Assembly: GCF_030272615.1 (NCBI RefSeq)
Contig: NC_081406.1
Span: 266,837,692-266,901,691 of the forward strand
DNA: 64,000 bases
Reading direction: 5' to 3'
Source: Cryptomeria japonica
Taxonomy: Eukaryota; Streptophyta; Pinopsida; Cupressales; Cupressaceae
Shown here: positions 21,791 to 33,765 of the stretch, in pieces
Layout: every line of letters begins with the position of its first letter
Numbering within the stretch: position 1 is the first letter of the stretch
Translations under genes and position numbers: made by a program
Notes under the pieces: model-generated
What the model was told of the DNA's origin: nothing
Databases searched by the model: none
The model's input: only the letters and a program-made list of their open reading frames with translations

Positions 21791-22785
21791 AACTTGCTAG
21801 CCATACTTATCAAACAATTTTATCAGGAAAATCATGTAAGCAAAATATTTTGTATTATGTTATGAATTCTCATTTCATATTATTTTTTCCTAACATGTGT
21901 GTCTATAGCTAACATGATTGTGGTGAAATTTTTTAACATAACATGCTTGTCTTGTGCAAGATATCTTGGTTCTTTTGTAGATCTTCTCCATTCGGGAATA
22001 TCCATGTGGACTGAATACTCTGTATCCTCTACAATATCCTTGGTAATGTTTAAAGTTATGTTATTTTTACTTTAGGATACATACCCAATATGTTGTATAT
22101 GCTTGCACAAGTGGGGGCAAAATTTAGCATCATAAATTGCACATCCCTACATTTTCATATTAACCTCCACTTTAGCTTAAAAGAAAACAAAAATATTTTA
22201 ATTTTAATATGATGATATCAAAACATATCTTTACTAACATGATTACCTTGTTCCTAAGATTTTGTGTCTCATTTTCAAAAAATGAAAGCACTATGTGTGA
22301 ATGTTTGTGCAACATACTAGCATCCCACAAAAGATCATGATTCAACTGTAGTTGAAACATTATGTTTCCAAGAATGTGGAAGTGTAATCTATTGGTAGTT
22401 GTGACCTACAAAGACTTTTGGGATCTTCAAAGGGAGAATCAATTTTTCATTCACACATACAAGCATTCACAAATACACACTTGCTTTTTATTCACAACTC
22501 TTTAAGCTTTTGAAATCTTAATTGAAATACAAATTTCTTTGAGTCCTTTCATGCCATGTTATTCACAGTGGGACTATGAAGTACAATCTTATTGTATCTT
22601 TGGAATCTTTTTCAGAATCGGTGGAAGCTTCTAGGTGGACCTCTCTCAAATTGATTGCCTCCTTATTATGGGTAATCCTTAAAGCTAGTATTTTAGATAT
22701 TACTAATATTATTGCATTACAATTAATCTTTATTTAGCATTGCATTTGTTTGAATAAATCTTTATCACTTTTAGTATCATTTCCT
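21791..22785. other. AT-rich stretch without recognisable gene
   Basis: The 5' LTR of element B should lie here if the element were complete. I find no copy of its ends or of its G-run hairpin, so element B seems truncated at its 5' side. No coding or RNA gene was recognised. Confidence 0.6.
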
Positions 22786-22790
22786 TTATC
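22786..22790. repeat. Left target-site duplication TTATC of the solo LTR
   Basis: It is identical to 23605-23609. Confidence 0.85.
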
Positions 22791-23604
22791 TGTTAGGATT
22801 CCCACAGATACTGAGAGGGGGGGTGAATCAGTATCAAATTGGTATGAGTAATTTTTCAACTTAAAACATGCAGAACATATTAATATTGTGTACCGGTAAA
22901 CAGAAAGTAATGCAATAAACAGAGATAACAGCAACCACATGAAAAACACACCATAACACAATGATTTAATGAGGAAACCCGGTGTGGGAAAAACCTCGGT
23001 GGGATTTGTGACCCACAATATTCACTTACTGGCCAATAAGAGAATATTACTACTACAAGAGGGGCCTGCACATGCAGGAAGGCCAAGTGCCTAGAGCTCA
23101 TTGCTCAAATACAAAATAGGAAGTCTCACTGACTTACCAGATGGATTATATAAATCCAATGTCTTGTACTGCTTCAAAATAGCATCTATAATGCTAGATC
23201 GAGTACCGGTTTCTGCTCTGCTTCTTACATAAACCCTTAACCTATAATTCGCATAATAGGTCTACCTTATTTCGCCTAATTACATTCCTCCATAATAATC
23301 CTATATTATTTTCAATGTTCTACAATGAACTCTCTTATATAGGAGTCTTTTTACATCTTGCCAAGACAGCTTTACAATGTTTTTACAATAATAAACAACA
23401 TATGTTACAATAAAATTCCTGTCGGCCTTTGTGTCGGTATGCTTCCTTTCACTGCCGGTGTCGGTGGTCTGAGTGCCGGTGTAGAGTCTGATCTTGCTAG
23501 TGTCGGTGGAATGCCTTGCCGGTGTCATAGGATTGTAAGGTTGCCATCAATGACAAAACCTTCAATCACCTACAATGTCTCATTGGAGTGTGCATTTGCC
23601 AACA
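22791..23604 (-). mobile_element. Solo LTR of family A
   Basis: The 814-bp LTR has intact ends (TGTTAGG...CCAACA on the + strand) and perfect 5-bp TTATC duplications on both sides, so it is a solo LTR left by recombination between two LTRs. It aligns with 5531-6327. The minus-strand orientation is inferred from the polypurine tract of that copy. It contains the perfect hairpin GATACTGA/TCAGTATC around a G-rich loop at about 22808-22834. Confidence 0.9.
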
Positions 23605-25207
23605 TTATCAACATTCAAATCTAATTGTTCGTGGAGGTCAAAAGACAAAATGAGGGTTTGATTGAGGCAAGCCCCTAAAATAGTGAACCTATACATGCTT
23701 CTCTCATTTTGTGTGTGTAGGTAATATAGAGTCTAAGTTATAACAAAATTGGTGATATTTGTCCTTTGCCCTATCATTTTAATAGATATTTCTTATTATA
23801 TATTCAATATTAAATTTTCTTATACATATTGAGCTCATAATTTCTTAGAAATCTATGAAGACGTGAATTTTACTTTATCTTGGAACTTCTTATTTTCCAT
23901 CTGTATAGGACAATAACATGACGTGTTGTAGTCCATGTGTGGCATTAGAGCTCAATAGAAAGAAGTTGATTAACACATAATCATATTTGAAATTTGTAAA
24001 TTTTGTTTATGATATTATTAAGTTGTATTTTTCTACACAAAAGAAAATATTCTCATCTCTCTTATAATTGAATTTTTTTATTAAAAGTCATTGTAGTTAA
24101 TTCTATTTTCAATTGTAATTTTTTATAGACAAGATAAATTAGTTTGTTCACAAAATATTTGATTCATTTGAAGGTTATAAGTGATTGATGCTCGAAGAAC
24201 ATATTTATTTTGTAATAATCATTTTTTTTTTATCACACAACCATGTAATAAAGTTGGCAACCAAATAGAGCACTTGAGAGATCTAAAATTGTTTTGTCAA
24301 GATGTGGGGATGCAAATGGACACTAACACAACCAAGATCATGATATTTACCTTCTGGCATTGAAATAGACAAATTCACTTTATATTTTATCAATAAACTT
24401 AGCTAGAAGGCTTATTTGACAAAAATAATTCAAGGGGGTTAGACAACTTATACATGCTACACAATACATGCTTGAACATAGAATTATGGGACTAGGAAAC
24501 CAATATGACTCAATGTGGACTACTTGTCACATTAATGGTGAAGTTTAGGGTAACAACATGCTTGAAATGGGCAAAGACAAATAGAGAGGTCAAAAAGGCC
24601 TCTCTAATCACAAGTAGTTTCAAAATTGAAGCTTTAATTCCAAATAAGATCTTATTAGCTAAGGTAAGTGCTTTCCCTTGGAGGCATCAACATTGATCCA
24701 ACTGTTAAGTTATCTAAAAAGATAAACATGGAGTCTCATCATTGGTCCACAATTCCAATGGAGGAGAATTAAATAAAAGAAAGAGCATGTGGATGAACCA
24801 AAACACCAAGTGAATAGGTAAAGGTAGCATTAGTGTGTAAGTGTGCCCAAACACAAATGAGAGAATCAAAAGATATGTAAGAAAAAATAAAGGTAACTAT
24901 GTGGACCAAGCAATTTGGGCTCGAAAGAACACTATGTTAGAGAATTCAAACCTGCATGTGACTATAAGCAAGAAACATATATAAAAGAAAAAATAAAATG
25001 AAAATAAAAAATGTTGAAAGCCCTACTAAAGACTAGGTCGCATTATCTTAGGTATGAACTAAAAGGTACACAACATCCAATGAAGAGTTGACATATAGGA
25101 TACATAGTATTTTTGCAGTTTGAGATCATTAGAAATGAAATGAGCCTACATCACAAAGTCTTCGACTTTCATGAATAATTAGATAAATGACACAAATATC
25201 TGATAAA
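23605..25207. other. AT-rich intergenic DNA
   Basis: The right-hand TTATC duplication occupies the first five bases. I see only short fortuitous reading frames and no repeat boundaries. Confidence 0.6.
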
Positions 25208-25770
25208 TTGACTTAATTGTTTTGTTTGAAAAAGAGAAACTAATATCTTGAAAGTTGACACCTAGTTGGTCGATATCTAATTGCTCAAAAGTTGATGCTT
25301 GGTTGCTCTATTTGAAAAGGAGAAACTAATATCTTGAAAGTTGACGCTCGGTTGCTCTATTTGAAGAGGAGAAACTAATAATTTGAAAGCTGACACTTGA
25401 TTGCTCTATTTGAAATAAGAGAAACTAATGTCTTGAAAGTTGATACCTAATTGCTCAAAACTTGACTCCTAATTGCTCTATTTGAAAAGGGGAAATATAT
25501 ATCTTAAAAGTTGACCCTTGCTTGCTTTATTTGAAAATAAAAAATTAATATCTTGAAAGTTGATATCTATTTGCTCAAAAATTGACTCTCTTAATTGTTA
25601 TATTTGAAACTATTATCTTAAAAGTTGAAACTTGCTCCAAAAAATTGAAACTTGCTCAAAAGTTGATTCCTACTTGCTTTATGTGAAAGGAAAAACTAAT
25701 AAATTGATCCTAATTGCTTTATGTGAAAGGAAAAAATACTATCTTGGAAATTAACACCTGATTACTTTTT
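25208..25770. repeat. Minisatellite, units of about 49 and 73 bp
   Basis: Units contain CTCTATTTGAAAAGGAGAAA, CTAATATCTTGAAAGTTGA and a variable ACxCxTGGTTG end. Some units carry an extra TTGCTCAAAA-type segment of about 24 bp. About eight to ten imperfect units can be followed, decaying to the right. Confidence 0.85.
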
Positions 25771-25806
25771 GAGAAACAAATTTAAACAGAGACTTTTAAG
25801 CAACCA

Positions 25807-25880
25807 AAATTCGTAACGTAACATGAAATATTGATAAAATTCGTAACGTAACATGAAAATATTGATAAAATTCGTAACGT
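25807..25880. repeat. Three tandem copies of a ~31-bp unit (AAATTCGTAACGTAACATGA...)
   Basis: The units read AAATTCGTAACGTAACATGA plus AATATTGATA. The third is truncated and reads AACGTGACG. Confidence 0.9.
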
Positions 25881-26043
25881 GACGATGCATTTTTGGTCTT
25901 ATCCTCCATAAAGCAGATCCCTGGTGTATCATTCAAAAGCCAAATAGTTTTAACAAAAAGAGAGTGAGATTTCCTGATGTTATAGCGGTTGGTTTTACAG
26001 AAGAGGTCGGGAGGTCGAATCTTGCAGGTTGATATTTTGTTCC

Positions 26044-26207
26044 GGGTGTCGTCTATTCCGGCTGTTTAGTTACATTAAAAAGTTTTGGTCACAAAATTCC
26101 TGGGTTTCACAAACAATATCCATGACAGTTCTTACAAATCGAATGCAAATGACAAAGTACCAAATAAAATAGCTTTAATTACAGGCAGTAACAGGCCCGA
26201 GAATACA
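26044..26207. repeat. Outer copy of the aquaporin downstream flank
   Basis: It is nearly identical to 26259-26413 (both begin GGGTGTC and end at GCCCGAGAATACA), with a few substitutions and small indels. Confidence 0.9.
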
Positions 26208-26210
26208 ATG

Positions 26211-26250
26211 TTCTTCTGTGGATTTAAGTAGTTTTTGCTTTCTGATATGT
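26211..26250. repeat. 40-bp copy of the aquaporin upstream flank
   Basis: It is identical over 40 bp to 27773-27812 (starts TTCTTCTGTGG, ends CTGATATGT). It sits exactly between the two copies of the downstream flank. Confidence 0.9.
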
Positions 26251-26258
26251 ATATTTAC

Positions 26259-26413
26259 GGGTGTCTTCTATTCCGGCTGTTTAGATACATTCAAAAGTTT
26301 TGGTCACAAAATTCCTGGGTTTCACAAGCAATATCCATGACAGGTCTTACAAAATCGAATACAAATGACAAAGTAACAAATAAAATAGCTTTAATAACAA
26401 GCCCGAGAATACA
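26259..26413. repeat. Inner copy of the aquaporin downstream flank
   Basis: This is the copy adjacent to the intact gene; see 26044-26207. Confidence 0.9.
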
Positions 26414-26437
26414 TCAGAGGAGAAACCCACAAACAGC

Positions 26438-26443
26438 TTTATT
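26438..26443 (-). terminator. Poly(A) signal AATAAA of the aquaporin gene
   Basis: AATAAA on the minus strand lies about 116 bp after the stop codon, a normal distance for a plant 3' UTR. Confidence 0.55.
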
Positions 26444-26558
26444 AACAGGTACATACCCTTTCCCTGCACTAGCAACTGAGCATAATTATCTTAAACCATA
26501 ACACAGATATTACCATAATATACCATAGAAAATCATGGGCATGGACGTCTTTTTAAGA

Positions 26559-27422
26559 TTAAGAACGGGATTTGAAGGGGATGGCGCGGATGATGAGCTG
26601 GTGGTAAATGGCAGCAAGAGCAGCGCCGAGAAAAGGTCCCACCCAGAAAATCCAGTGATCATCCCAGGCATGGTTCTTGTCATAAATTAGGGCAGCACCC
26701 AAGCTACGAGCTGGGTTAATCCCAGTCCCTGTTATAGGAATGGTGGCCAAATGCACAAGAAACACTGCGAACCCTATAGGCAGAGGTGCCAGGACTGGAA
26801 CATGTGAGTCCCTGGCACTCCTCTTAGCATCTGTGGCAGAGAACACAGTGTAAACCAGAACAAAAGTACCCACAATCTCTGCCCCCAGCCCATCTCCCTT
26901 AGTGTAGCCATGGGCCACCAGATTAGCCCCTCCTCCCTGTACTTCATACATGTTCTTCTCAAAACCCTTCACAACTGCCGCCCCACAGATTGCCCCCAGG
27001 CACTGGCATATCATGTACAGCAATGCCCTTGGCAAGGACACTTTCCTAGCGAGGAACAGGCCAAATGTGACTGCAGGATTTATGTGGCCTCCTGAAATGC
27101 CTGCTGTGCAGTAAACAAGGGCAAATATCATGCCTCCAAAGGCCCAAGCAATGCCCTGGATACCCACAGACTGGCACATATTGGGTGCCCTCTTTACCCC
27201 CATTACTGTGAGGATTGTAACGTAGAGGAACAGAAATGTGGCTACAAACTCTGCTATACCAGCCCTCCAGAAGGACCATGATCTGAGCTCCTCTGGCTCA
27301 AACAGGGGAGCAGGAGGTGCTTCCTTGTAGTCCTTCTCTTGGGTCTGTGCAGATGTCCCCAGAGCCTGCCTCTCTGAATACCTGCTTGCCCCCACTGTTA
27401 CATCTTCTTCTCTTCCTGCCAT
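26559..27422 (-). CDS. PIP1: PIP1-type plasma membrane aquaporin, uninterrupted ORF
   Basis: The 287-residue protein is a six-helix membrane channel for water and possibly small neutral solutes, expected in the plasma membrane. Both NPA boxes are intact (115-117 in [10 protein letters not shown] and 236-238 in GTGINPARS). Aligned by spacing to known PIPs, the selectivity filter is F95, H224, T233 and R239. The long N-terminal tail, [21 protein letters not shown] and the short C-terminal end [11 protein letters not shown] are PIP1 features. Loop D has the conserved [10 protein letters not shown]. Length is normal. Plant PIP genes usually have three introns, but none is present in this coding region. 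The ATG at 27422 gives the canonical N terminus. A TATA box and AATAAA suggest a usable transcription unit. Confidence 0.96.
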   Translation of the reverse strand: MAGREEDVTVGASRYSERQALGTSAQTQEKDYKEAPPAPLFEPEELRSWSFWRAGIAEFVATFLFLYVTILTVMGVKRAPNMCQSVGIQGIAWAFGGMIFALVYCTAGISGGHINPAVTFGLFLARKVSLPRALLYMICQCLGAICGAAVVKGFEKNMYEVQGGGANLVAHGYTKGDGLGAEIVGTFVLVYTVFSATDAKRSARDSHVPVLAPLPIGFAVFLVHLATIPITGTGINPARSLGAALIYDKNHAWDDHWIFWVGPFLGAALAAIYHQLIIRAIPFKSRS

Positions 27423-27492
27423 TTTTTTTCTGCCCTGCTTATATCTGAAAGCAGAGTATTGCTGATGAAATAAATGGATGTGTAATCATGGC

Positions 27493-27500
27493 TTTATATA
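27493..27500 (-). promoter_or_regulatory. TATA box of the aquaporin gene
   Basis: TATATAAA on the minus strand lies about 71 bp upstream of the ATG. Transcription would start about 30 bp downstream, giving a short 5' UTR. Confidence 0.65.
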
Positions 27501-27772
27501 GGATTCAGGGTGAGTTCTTGGTGAGAAATGACAAGCTAAGCATGGCCCACTTGTCCCCACTAATGATAAGGACAGAACTAATCTGATCACCATTGGATCA
27601 GAGCCAGGTCTTTAGATTAGAAGCATGTCCGTTGTTCTTTTCTTATGTAGGTACCCAAGGGTTCTTGTTGATTTTTTTGCTTTGTTGTAAAGATTACTTT
27701 GTAACTCTACCAAACGGCTACTATACTCTACTCTCCTGTTTTACAGTTGAAGGAAAGATTTACGTTCAATTC

Positions 27773-27812
27773 TTCTTCTGTGGATTTAAGTAGTTTTTGC
27801 TTTCTGATATGT
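27773..27812. repeat. 40-bp upstream-flank repeat of the aquaporin locus
   Basis: It is identical to 26211-26250. A more diverged relative, extending further to a CTACATGA block, lies at about 28113-28172. Confidence 0.9.
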
Positions 27813-27822
27813 GTATCTACCT

Positions 27823-28239
27823 ACCCAATTCTACATGATTGTATGTGTAAGTTTTTAATTTTTTTTTAATATTTTACTGAGGTTCGGGTATTAGTTGTTC
27901 TTTATTTGGTTGGAGATAAGTCTTAGGTTGAAACTTTTTCAGTTAAGAGCAGATAATTGAGCGGTATGTATTCTGTCAAAATTATCCTATGCGTTATCCC
28001 ATCTCAGTTCTTATGACTTGATCATTCATGAACTCATGAACTCATTTAGAACTGCTCAACTTTCTAGCAAGTTCTGTTGATGAAGGAACAATTTATATTG
28101 ATATTATACTTACGTGAATTTAAGAAGGTTTTGTTTTCTCATATGTGAATCCACCTTATTCTACATGACTGTTGAAGCTCCTTTTCTATCTATTTTTTAT
28201 TTGATCAGAGAGTTTTATATTAAATCTATAGAATTGTTT
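27823..28239. other. AT-rich DNA upstream of the aquaporin
   Basis: Apart from the diverged repeat at 28113-28172 I see nothing recognisable. Distal promoter elements cannot be identified by eye. Confidence 0.5.
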
Positions 28240-28710
28240 AGTTAACTGAAACAAAAGATCAAGTTTTAGACTGAAATTTCTTCAATTGAAAGTCAAAAAT
28301 TGATAAGTATCTATTCCATCAACATCATCCGCAATACAATCTTAATATCAAAATTTTATATTAACAAGATTTCACCTCTAAAATCATATTCCCTGTTCTT
28401 CATCATTTCTTTTTGCAATTGCTCTAATCATGATTGCATGGTAGGGTTCACAATGATTTAATTTTTTACTATTTGTATTATCTCTCTGTCTATGCTCATC
28501 ACTATCCTTACTACGTGCACTGTTGTGCTTGTTCTCCACATGCTTTTCCATTATTAAAAATTGTGCAGTCGGTGTGCAAATATTTTTATAATAACACAGC
28601 ATTTTATTTGGAATTCCATTCGTAATGATCGTTATCAACATACCTGGTGGGCATCTGTTGAATATAAACATTTGCTATCGTTGTATTCATGCATTATTTT
28701 AAGCATTTTA
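28240..28710. repeat. Dispersed duplication, copy 1
   Basis: It shares ordered blocks with 30720-31070, including TGCATGGTAGGGTTCACA, ATCCTTACTACGTGCACT and GCAAATATTTTTATAAT. Divergence is considerable. Confidence 0.75.
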
Positions 28711-30114
28711 TAAGGGCACGTGTGAGAGTGTAAATGAGTAATATGAATAAGTATGAATTAATTTAGATAATAGTGTTGAAATAGATGTAAAAAAAATGTG
28801 GATTATAAATTGAATCGAATATATATGGTTTAGATAGGTTTTGATGATAAATAGGTGTACAAAATAATTGGTCAAATATTTTATATTTTTTAATAAATTT
28901 AATAAAATAATTTTGATCATAAAAGTTAATTATCTATTATACTACTTCACTTATATATGAATGAAGATTTGATCTAAATATAAACTTGTGATGCATTGAT
29001 CTGATCTAGAAAGATGAAGACCATCGAATCCTACTCATCTTGCTTTGATCTCTAATATTTGTAAGAAATTTTGATGTTTACAAACTCGTTTTAGAATCTA
29101 TTAAATCATAAGGGTGAAGTTCTACTTTATCAAACCCCCAACAAATTGGCTTTGTTTCTTTAAATAAATATTTGAAGATAAGAAACAAGCATGTAATGAA
29201 CCAAAGATGAATTGATAGACAATCAAGCATGTAATGAACCAAAGATGAATTGATAGACAATCATGTGTTGAACTCTTTTTATTCACCTAAAGAAAATAAA
29301 ACTCGCATATTGTTTCTTGTAAGGAATGCATGTCCTTAAATAAAAAACCTAAACACACTAGTTTAAAAACAAGTGCCAAGTTGCCTCACAATGCCTAGTG
29401 AAGGCAAGAATTTGAATTTTGAATTTTGATTTAGTGAAGAGATAATATCCACAATTATGGGATTGACCTAGGTCAAGTCCATACATATATATCTAATCTA
29501 GAGTGGGAACAATAAATTTGGGTATTAGAGATAACAAGGATCAAGGTATAAGTTAAATTCATGAAAAAATGCTACTTGTAAGCTAAATATTTTGTTTAGA
29601 ATGACCTAATCAAAATCAAACCCAAAACATACGAGTGTAGGTGTGCAATTTTGACCATTATAGTTAGGTCCATATATTCTTCTTATTGTGATGGTATTAA
29701 TGGGCAATAGTTGCCTACTAAATTTAAAAAACAAAAGGTATTTACTTCCTATTATAGATTTAAAAAGAAATCAAGTTTATTTGACATAACTTTAATATGT
29801 TAAATGATAACACAAACAAACTTGTAATAATAAATTGAATTAATATTTTCCTCTCATTTATCACTCGCTCATATTGTTCTTATTCATGAAGCATGATTGA
29901 TCTCACTTTTAATCATTTGGTGCAATATGTGTCTGTAAAATACACACATTGTATCATTCTTAGCTCCTTTCACACTTGAAGACTTGCCCCTTTTTCACTC
30001 TCAAATATTATGTTGCCTTAGACATAACTTTATTCATGGTTGAAACCTCTATACAATATCACACATAATAATGCTTGTTGTTTAAAGACTAAAATTTCTA
30101 TTTTTCAATTGCTC
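28711..30114. other. AT-rich intergenic DNA
   Basis: No gene was recognised. A ~36-bp direct repeat (AATCAAGCATGTAATGAACC type) occurs at about 29185-29262. Confidence 0.55.
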
Positions 30115-30655
30115 GAGTTTATAATTGATGGGTATCCATTTCATCATAGTTGCTTAGGATACAATCCTAGCTTCATACTTTATGACTTCAAGACCTTTTA
30201 TTCATCGGGATTGAAATTCTTCGACTAAGAGTCAAGAATTGATGGGTATCCATTCCACCAAAGTCACTCAAGATCCAATCAGGTAGTTTCATACTTGACA
30301 ATGTCAAGACCTTCTACTCAGCAAGGCTGAAATTTCTTCAATTGGGAGTCAAGAATTAATGGGTACCCATTCCACCAAAGTCACTCAAGATACAATCTTA
30401 ATTTCATACTTTATGATATCGAGACCTTGTACTCATCAAGGCTGAATTTTTTTCATCAAGAGTCAAGAATTGATGGGTATCCATTTCATCAAAATCAGAT
30501 GCAATCCTAATTTCATACTTAATGATGTTAGAATCTTGTACTCAACGGTACTGAAATTTCTTCGATTCAAAGCCAAGAATTAATGTGTTTACATTCAGCA
30601 CACAATCCTGATTTTATACTTTATCATATCAAAACGTTGTACTCAATAAGATATG
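30115..30655. repeat. Tandem repeat, about five units of 110-122 bp
   Basis: Each unit has AAGAATT(G/A)ATGGGTATCCATT, a TTTCATACTTTATGA block, and a CTTGTACTCAxxAAGGCTGAAATTTC block. One further diverged unit lies at about 28262-28360, tying this array to the dispersed duplication. Confidence 0.85.
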
Positions 30656-30719
30656 ACCCCGATAAACTCATTCAAAATTATTACTTTTGACAAATATCTA
30701 GTAAATATTTTCTATCCAC

Positions 30720-31070
30720 ATCCTTGATGTTACATGATTTCTTTTAACATTCACATTTCCATTTTTGCAATTGATCTAATCATAGGTGCATGGTAGGGTT
30801 CACATTGATGTAATTGTTTACTATTTATATTAGCTGATCACTATCCTTACTACGTGCACTCATGTACTTAACCACATGTTTGTTCTCCAGATTTTTTTTC
30901 CATTTTAAAAAAAATGTTCAGTCGGTTGGCAAATATTTTTATAATCAGCTCGCAGTGCATACTGCAACCACATAACGTTTTATTAGGAATTTCATTCGTC
31001 ATGATTGTTATCAACAATTTTGATGGATAATAGCTTTCGTTGTTTTCATGCATTTTTTTAAGCAAAGAAT
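30720..31070. repeat. Dispersed duplication, copy 2
   Basis: Partner of 28240-28710. Confidence 0.75.
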
Positions 31071-31359
31071 CACATCCTAATATATTTATTTAGGTTAAGT
31101 ACATATAATAAGTATAAATCAATATAGATAATAGTATTGATATAAATGTAGATAATAAATTAGATTGAAAATAATAATTATTTGAATTTTGACAATAAGT
31201 AGTTGTCAAACTTTGATCGGTTAATTTATTTTTTAGATAAATTGATGAAAAGTTTCAATTGTGAAAAACTCGGTGTCTACTATTCTACTCTACCTATACA
31301 TAATAAGAATTTGATATACATGATTATGAAACTAATCTGAGATGCAAATATGAGCATAT

Positions 31360-32090
31360 GATGCATGGGTATGATCTTATAAGCTAAAGAATATTGAATC
31401 TACTTTATCGCTGGCTATTCGTGCAGTTTAGAAGATCAAAATTGGGGCTTGCCTAAGGAAAACCTCTAAATAGGCCCCAACATTTTTCCCATCTTTGTGT
31501 GTGTGGGTTAAAACACTTCTAGTATCAGAGATGTAAGTGTTCTTGGAGAATTATGAGTTGACTATGAGTGGATGATAGTGTGGCGTGAGGACATTCATCC
31601 TACACATTAGCATTCTAGGCCAAGATTTTTTGTGTTTGATGCTAGATTCCTATCTATTGATGTATTTGTTTCCAATCAAAAATAGATTTTTGTTGGCCTC
31701 TATATTTAGTATAAATTAATATTAATTTATTTATCTATGATGCATGGGTACAATCTAATAAGTGATTTTTTTATCATCTTTATCTTTGGCTATCCGTGGA
31801 GTCCAGTAGATTAAAATGGGTGTTTTCCTGAGGAAAACCTCTTAGTAAGCCCCAACACTTTTCTTGTCTTTGTGTATGTAGGTTAGAACACTTTAGCATC
31901 GTAGGTGCAAGAGTTCTTGAGGATTCTAAGTTGACTATGGGTGGATGATTGTGTGACACAAGGACATTCATGCTATGCATTGGCATTCTAGGCCAAGAGT
32001 TCTTGTGTTTGGTACTAGGCTCCTTTCTATCAATTTTTTTGTTTCCAATCAAAAATAGATTTTATTGGCCTCCATATCTAGTATTGATTA
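31360..32090. repeat. Tandem duplication, two units of about 365 bp
   Basis: Units 31367-31735 and 31739-32090 share TGATGCATGGGTA, AGGAAAACCTCT, CATTCTAGGCCAAGA and TTTCCAATCAAAAATAGATT in the same order. Confidence 0.85.
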
Positions 32091-32355
32091 GTTTAAAATA
32101 AGCTCTTTCTCATAATGTAAGTTATCTTAATCATTCATTTCAAAGAACTTCTTCATTTTTGCATAAATAAATATTTTAATTTGTGTTATTTTGAGGTAAT
32201 ATAAGGTTTTTTCTTAGTTAAAGTAATCATATTTAACATTTCAAATCCCTTATATTACATAATGGTTTGACTCAATGATAAAAAATAATGTGCAAATGTG
32301 TAATGATGAATAAGATGTTGATAATGATGAATAATGGTGAACAGTAACTACTCAA

Positions 32356-33765
32356 CTGATACTGAGGGGGAGGGGGGGGTGAATCAGTATCTACAAAAAC
32401 TTCCTTAAACCACTTTGACTGTAAAGACTGCACTAATTGGTAAACAGGATCACCGATCTAAATCAGGGCACTACCGGTAAAACACAGAGAGACTGTGAAA
32501 CACATAAACCGGTAACACTTAGATCTTCACAAAACCTAATAACTTATTTCCATTTCACCCATATGCATAAGCAAGTAATACACCATCAAAAATATAATAA
32601 CCACTGGATCAACATGCTTTACCACTTAACAGAATACACTAAGACATCACATGAAAAAGCATTACACATAACACACTAATTTTTCATGTGGAAACCCAAC
32701 TGGGAAAAACCACGGTGGGGATGAATACCCACAAGTTGTTCTTTGAACTCTTCTGGAGTCCGCTCTGTTAGGAGCCTAGTCCAATTAAGGACTTTACAAT
32801 AAGTTCTGCTAGGAACCTATCCTACTAGGGATCACCCAGTTAAGAGATGGCTAAATACTCAGTTAAAAGTTAGAACCCTGTTAATGGTTACCTCGCAAGA
32901 GGATTTGAAGAACTCAATGATTTTGAGTCACCCTGTTAAAGGATTTACAAAGAGCCTATTAAAGCTACCCATTTAAGGGATTTTCCAACTGCTGAAATGG
33001 TTAGAAGTCAACGAGTAATACACTGATCTGATAATAGCACTCAATGCCAATGCAGATCCACTTTAGTTCCTTTGCTTCTGCAATCACACTCTGCAAGTAT
33101 CAACACACTTCTCCGGTCTGGCAAGAATCAAGTATCTCTTCACTTGGATACACACATAACATTTGCCAACAACTTCACAATGCAAATCATCATTGACCTT
33201 ATAGACAACAGATAGGTCAGTGGCATAAACCCTAAACCCTAAACATTTAGGTTATCAATACAGTTGGTCCAATCCTGACCGTTCAATCACATTGCATAGT
33301 GTAAAATGATCTTGAACAAATCTCAAGACGTTCTCCATCGTTCGTTCTTTGCTGCTTCTGGAAGCTGATAACCCATCACGCGCTCTCCACCGTTTACTGA
33401 GACTTCGCACATTCCCGAGGTAGATAGGATCAATCTTCTTCATGCAAGATCCTCAAGGAAATCCTTCATGCGCACAAGGCTGACATGGCAACATGATTTG
33501 ATCTTCATTTCAATGTTAACCCATCATAGGATGCCGTCAGTCGAATCACACAGACTTGAAATGCATCAACCGGAAACCTTGAAGCTGAGACTACCAACCG
33601 GTAATCATACCAAATGAAACCCCGATACAAAACTTTCCATGTACCGGTTCACATTCCAACATACCGCTTCACTTTTTTACATATACCGGTTCACACTTCA
33701 ACATATTGACATCAATGACAACATACAATATCATCATGTCATCACACTCTGCACATATGCCAACA
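32356..33765 (-). mobile_element. Copia-like LTR, family E (related to A)
   Basis: The right end ...GCCAACA and the minus-strand start TGTTGGCATATGTGCAG resemble family A. Near the left end is the hairpin GATACTGA/TCAGTATC around a G-run. The middle has the GTGGAAACCCAACTGGG block and CCGGT-rich stretches. No matching duplication was found at the left border, so the copy may be truncated there. Confidence 0.65.

Noticed and set aside
21791-22785. 5' LTR of element B
   Set aside because: Searched by eye for the TAGTAACA and CCTAACA ends and the G-run hairpin; none found, so the element is called 5'-truncated.
26774-27279. Extra ORFs overlapping the aquaporin on both strands
   Set aside because: Shadows of the PIP1 coding sequence in other frames.
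33226-33245. Telomere-type repeat (TAAACCC)
   Set aside because: Only about two and a half units within a degenerate LTR; too few to mark a telomeric insertion.
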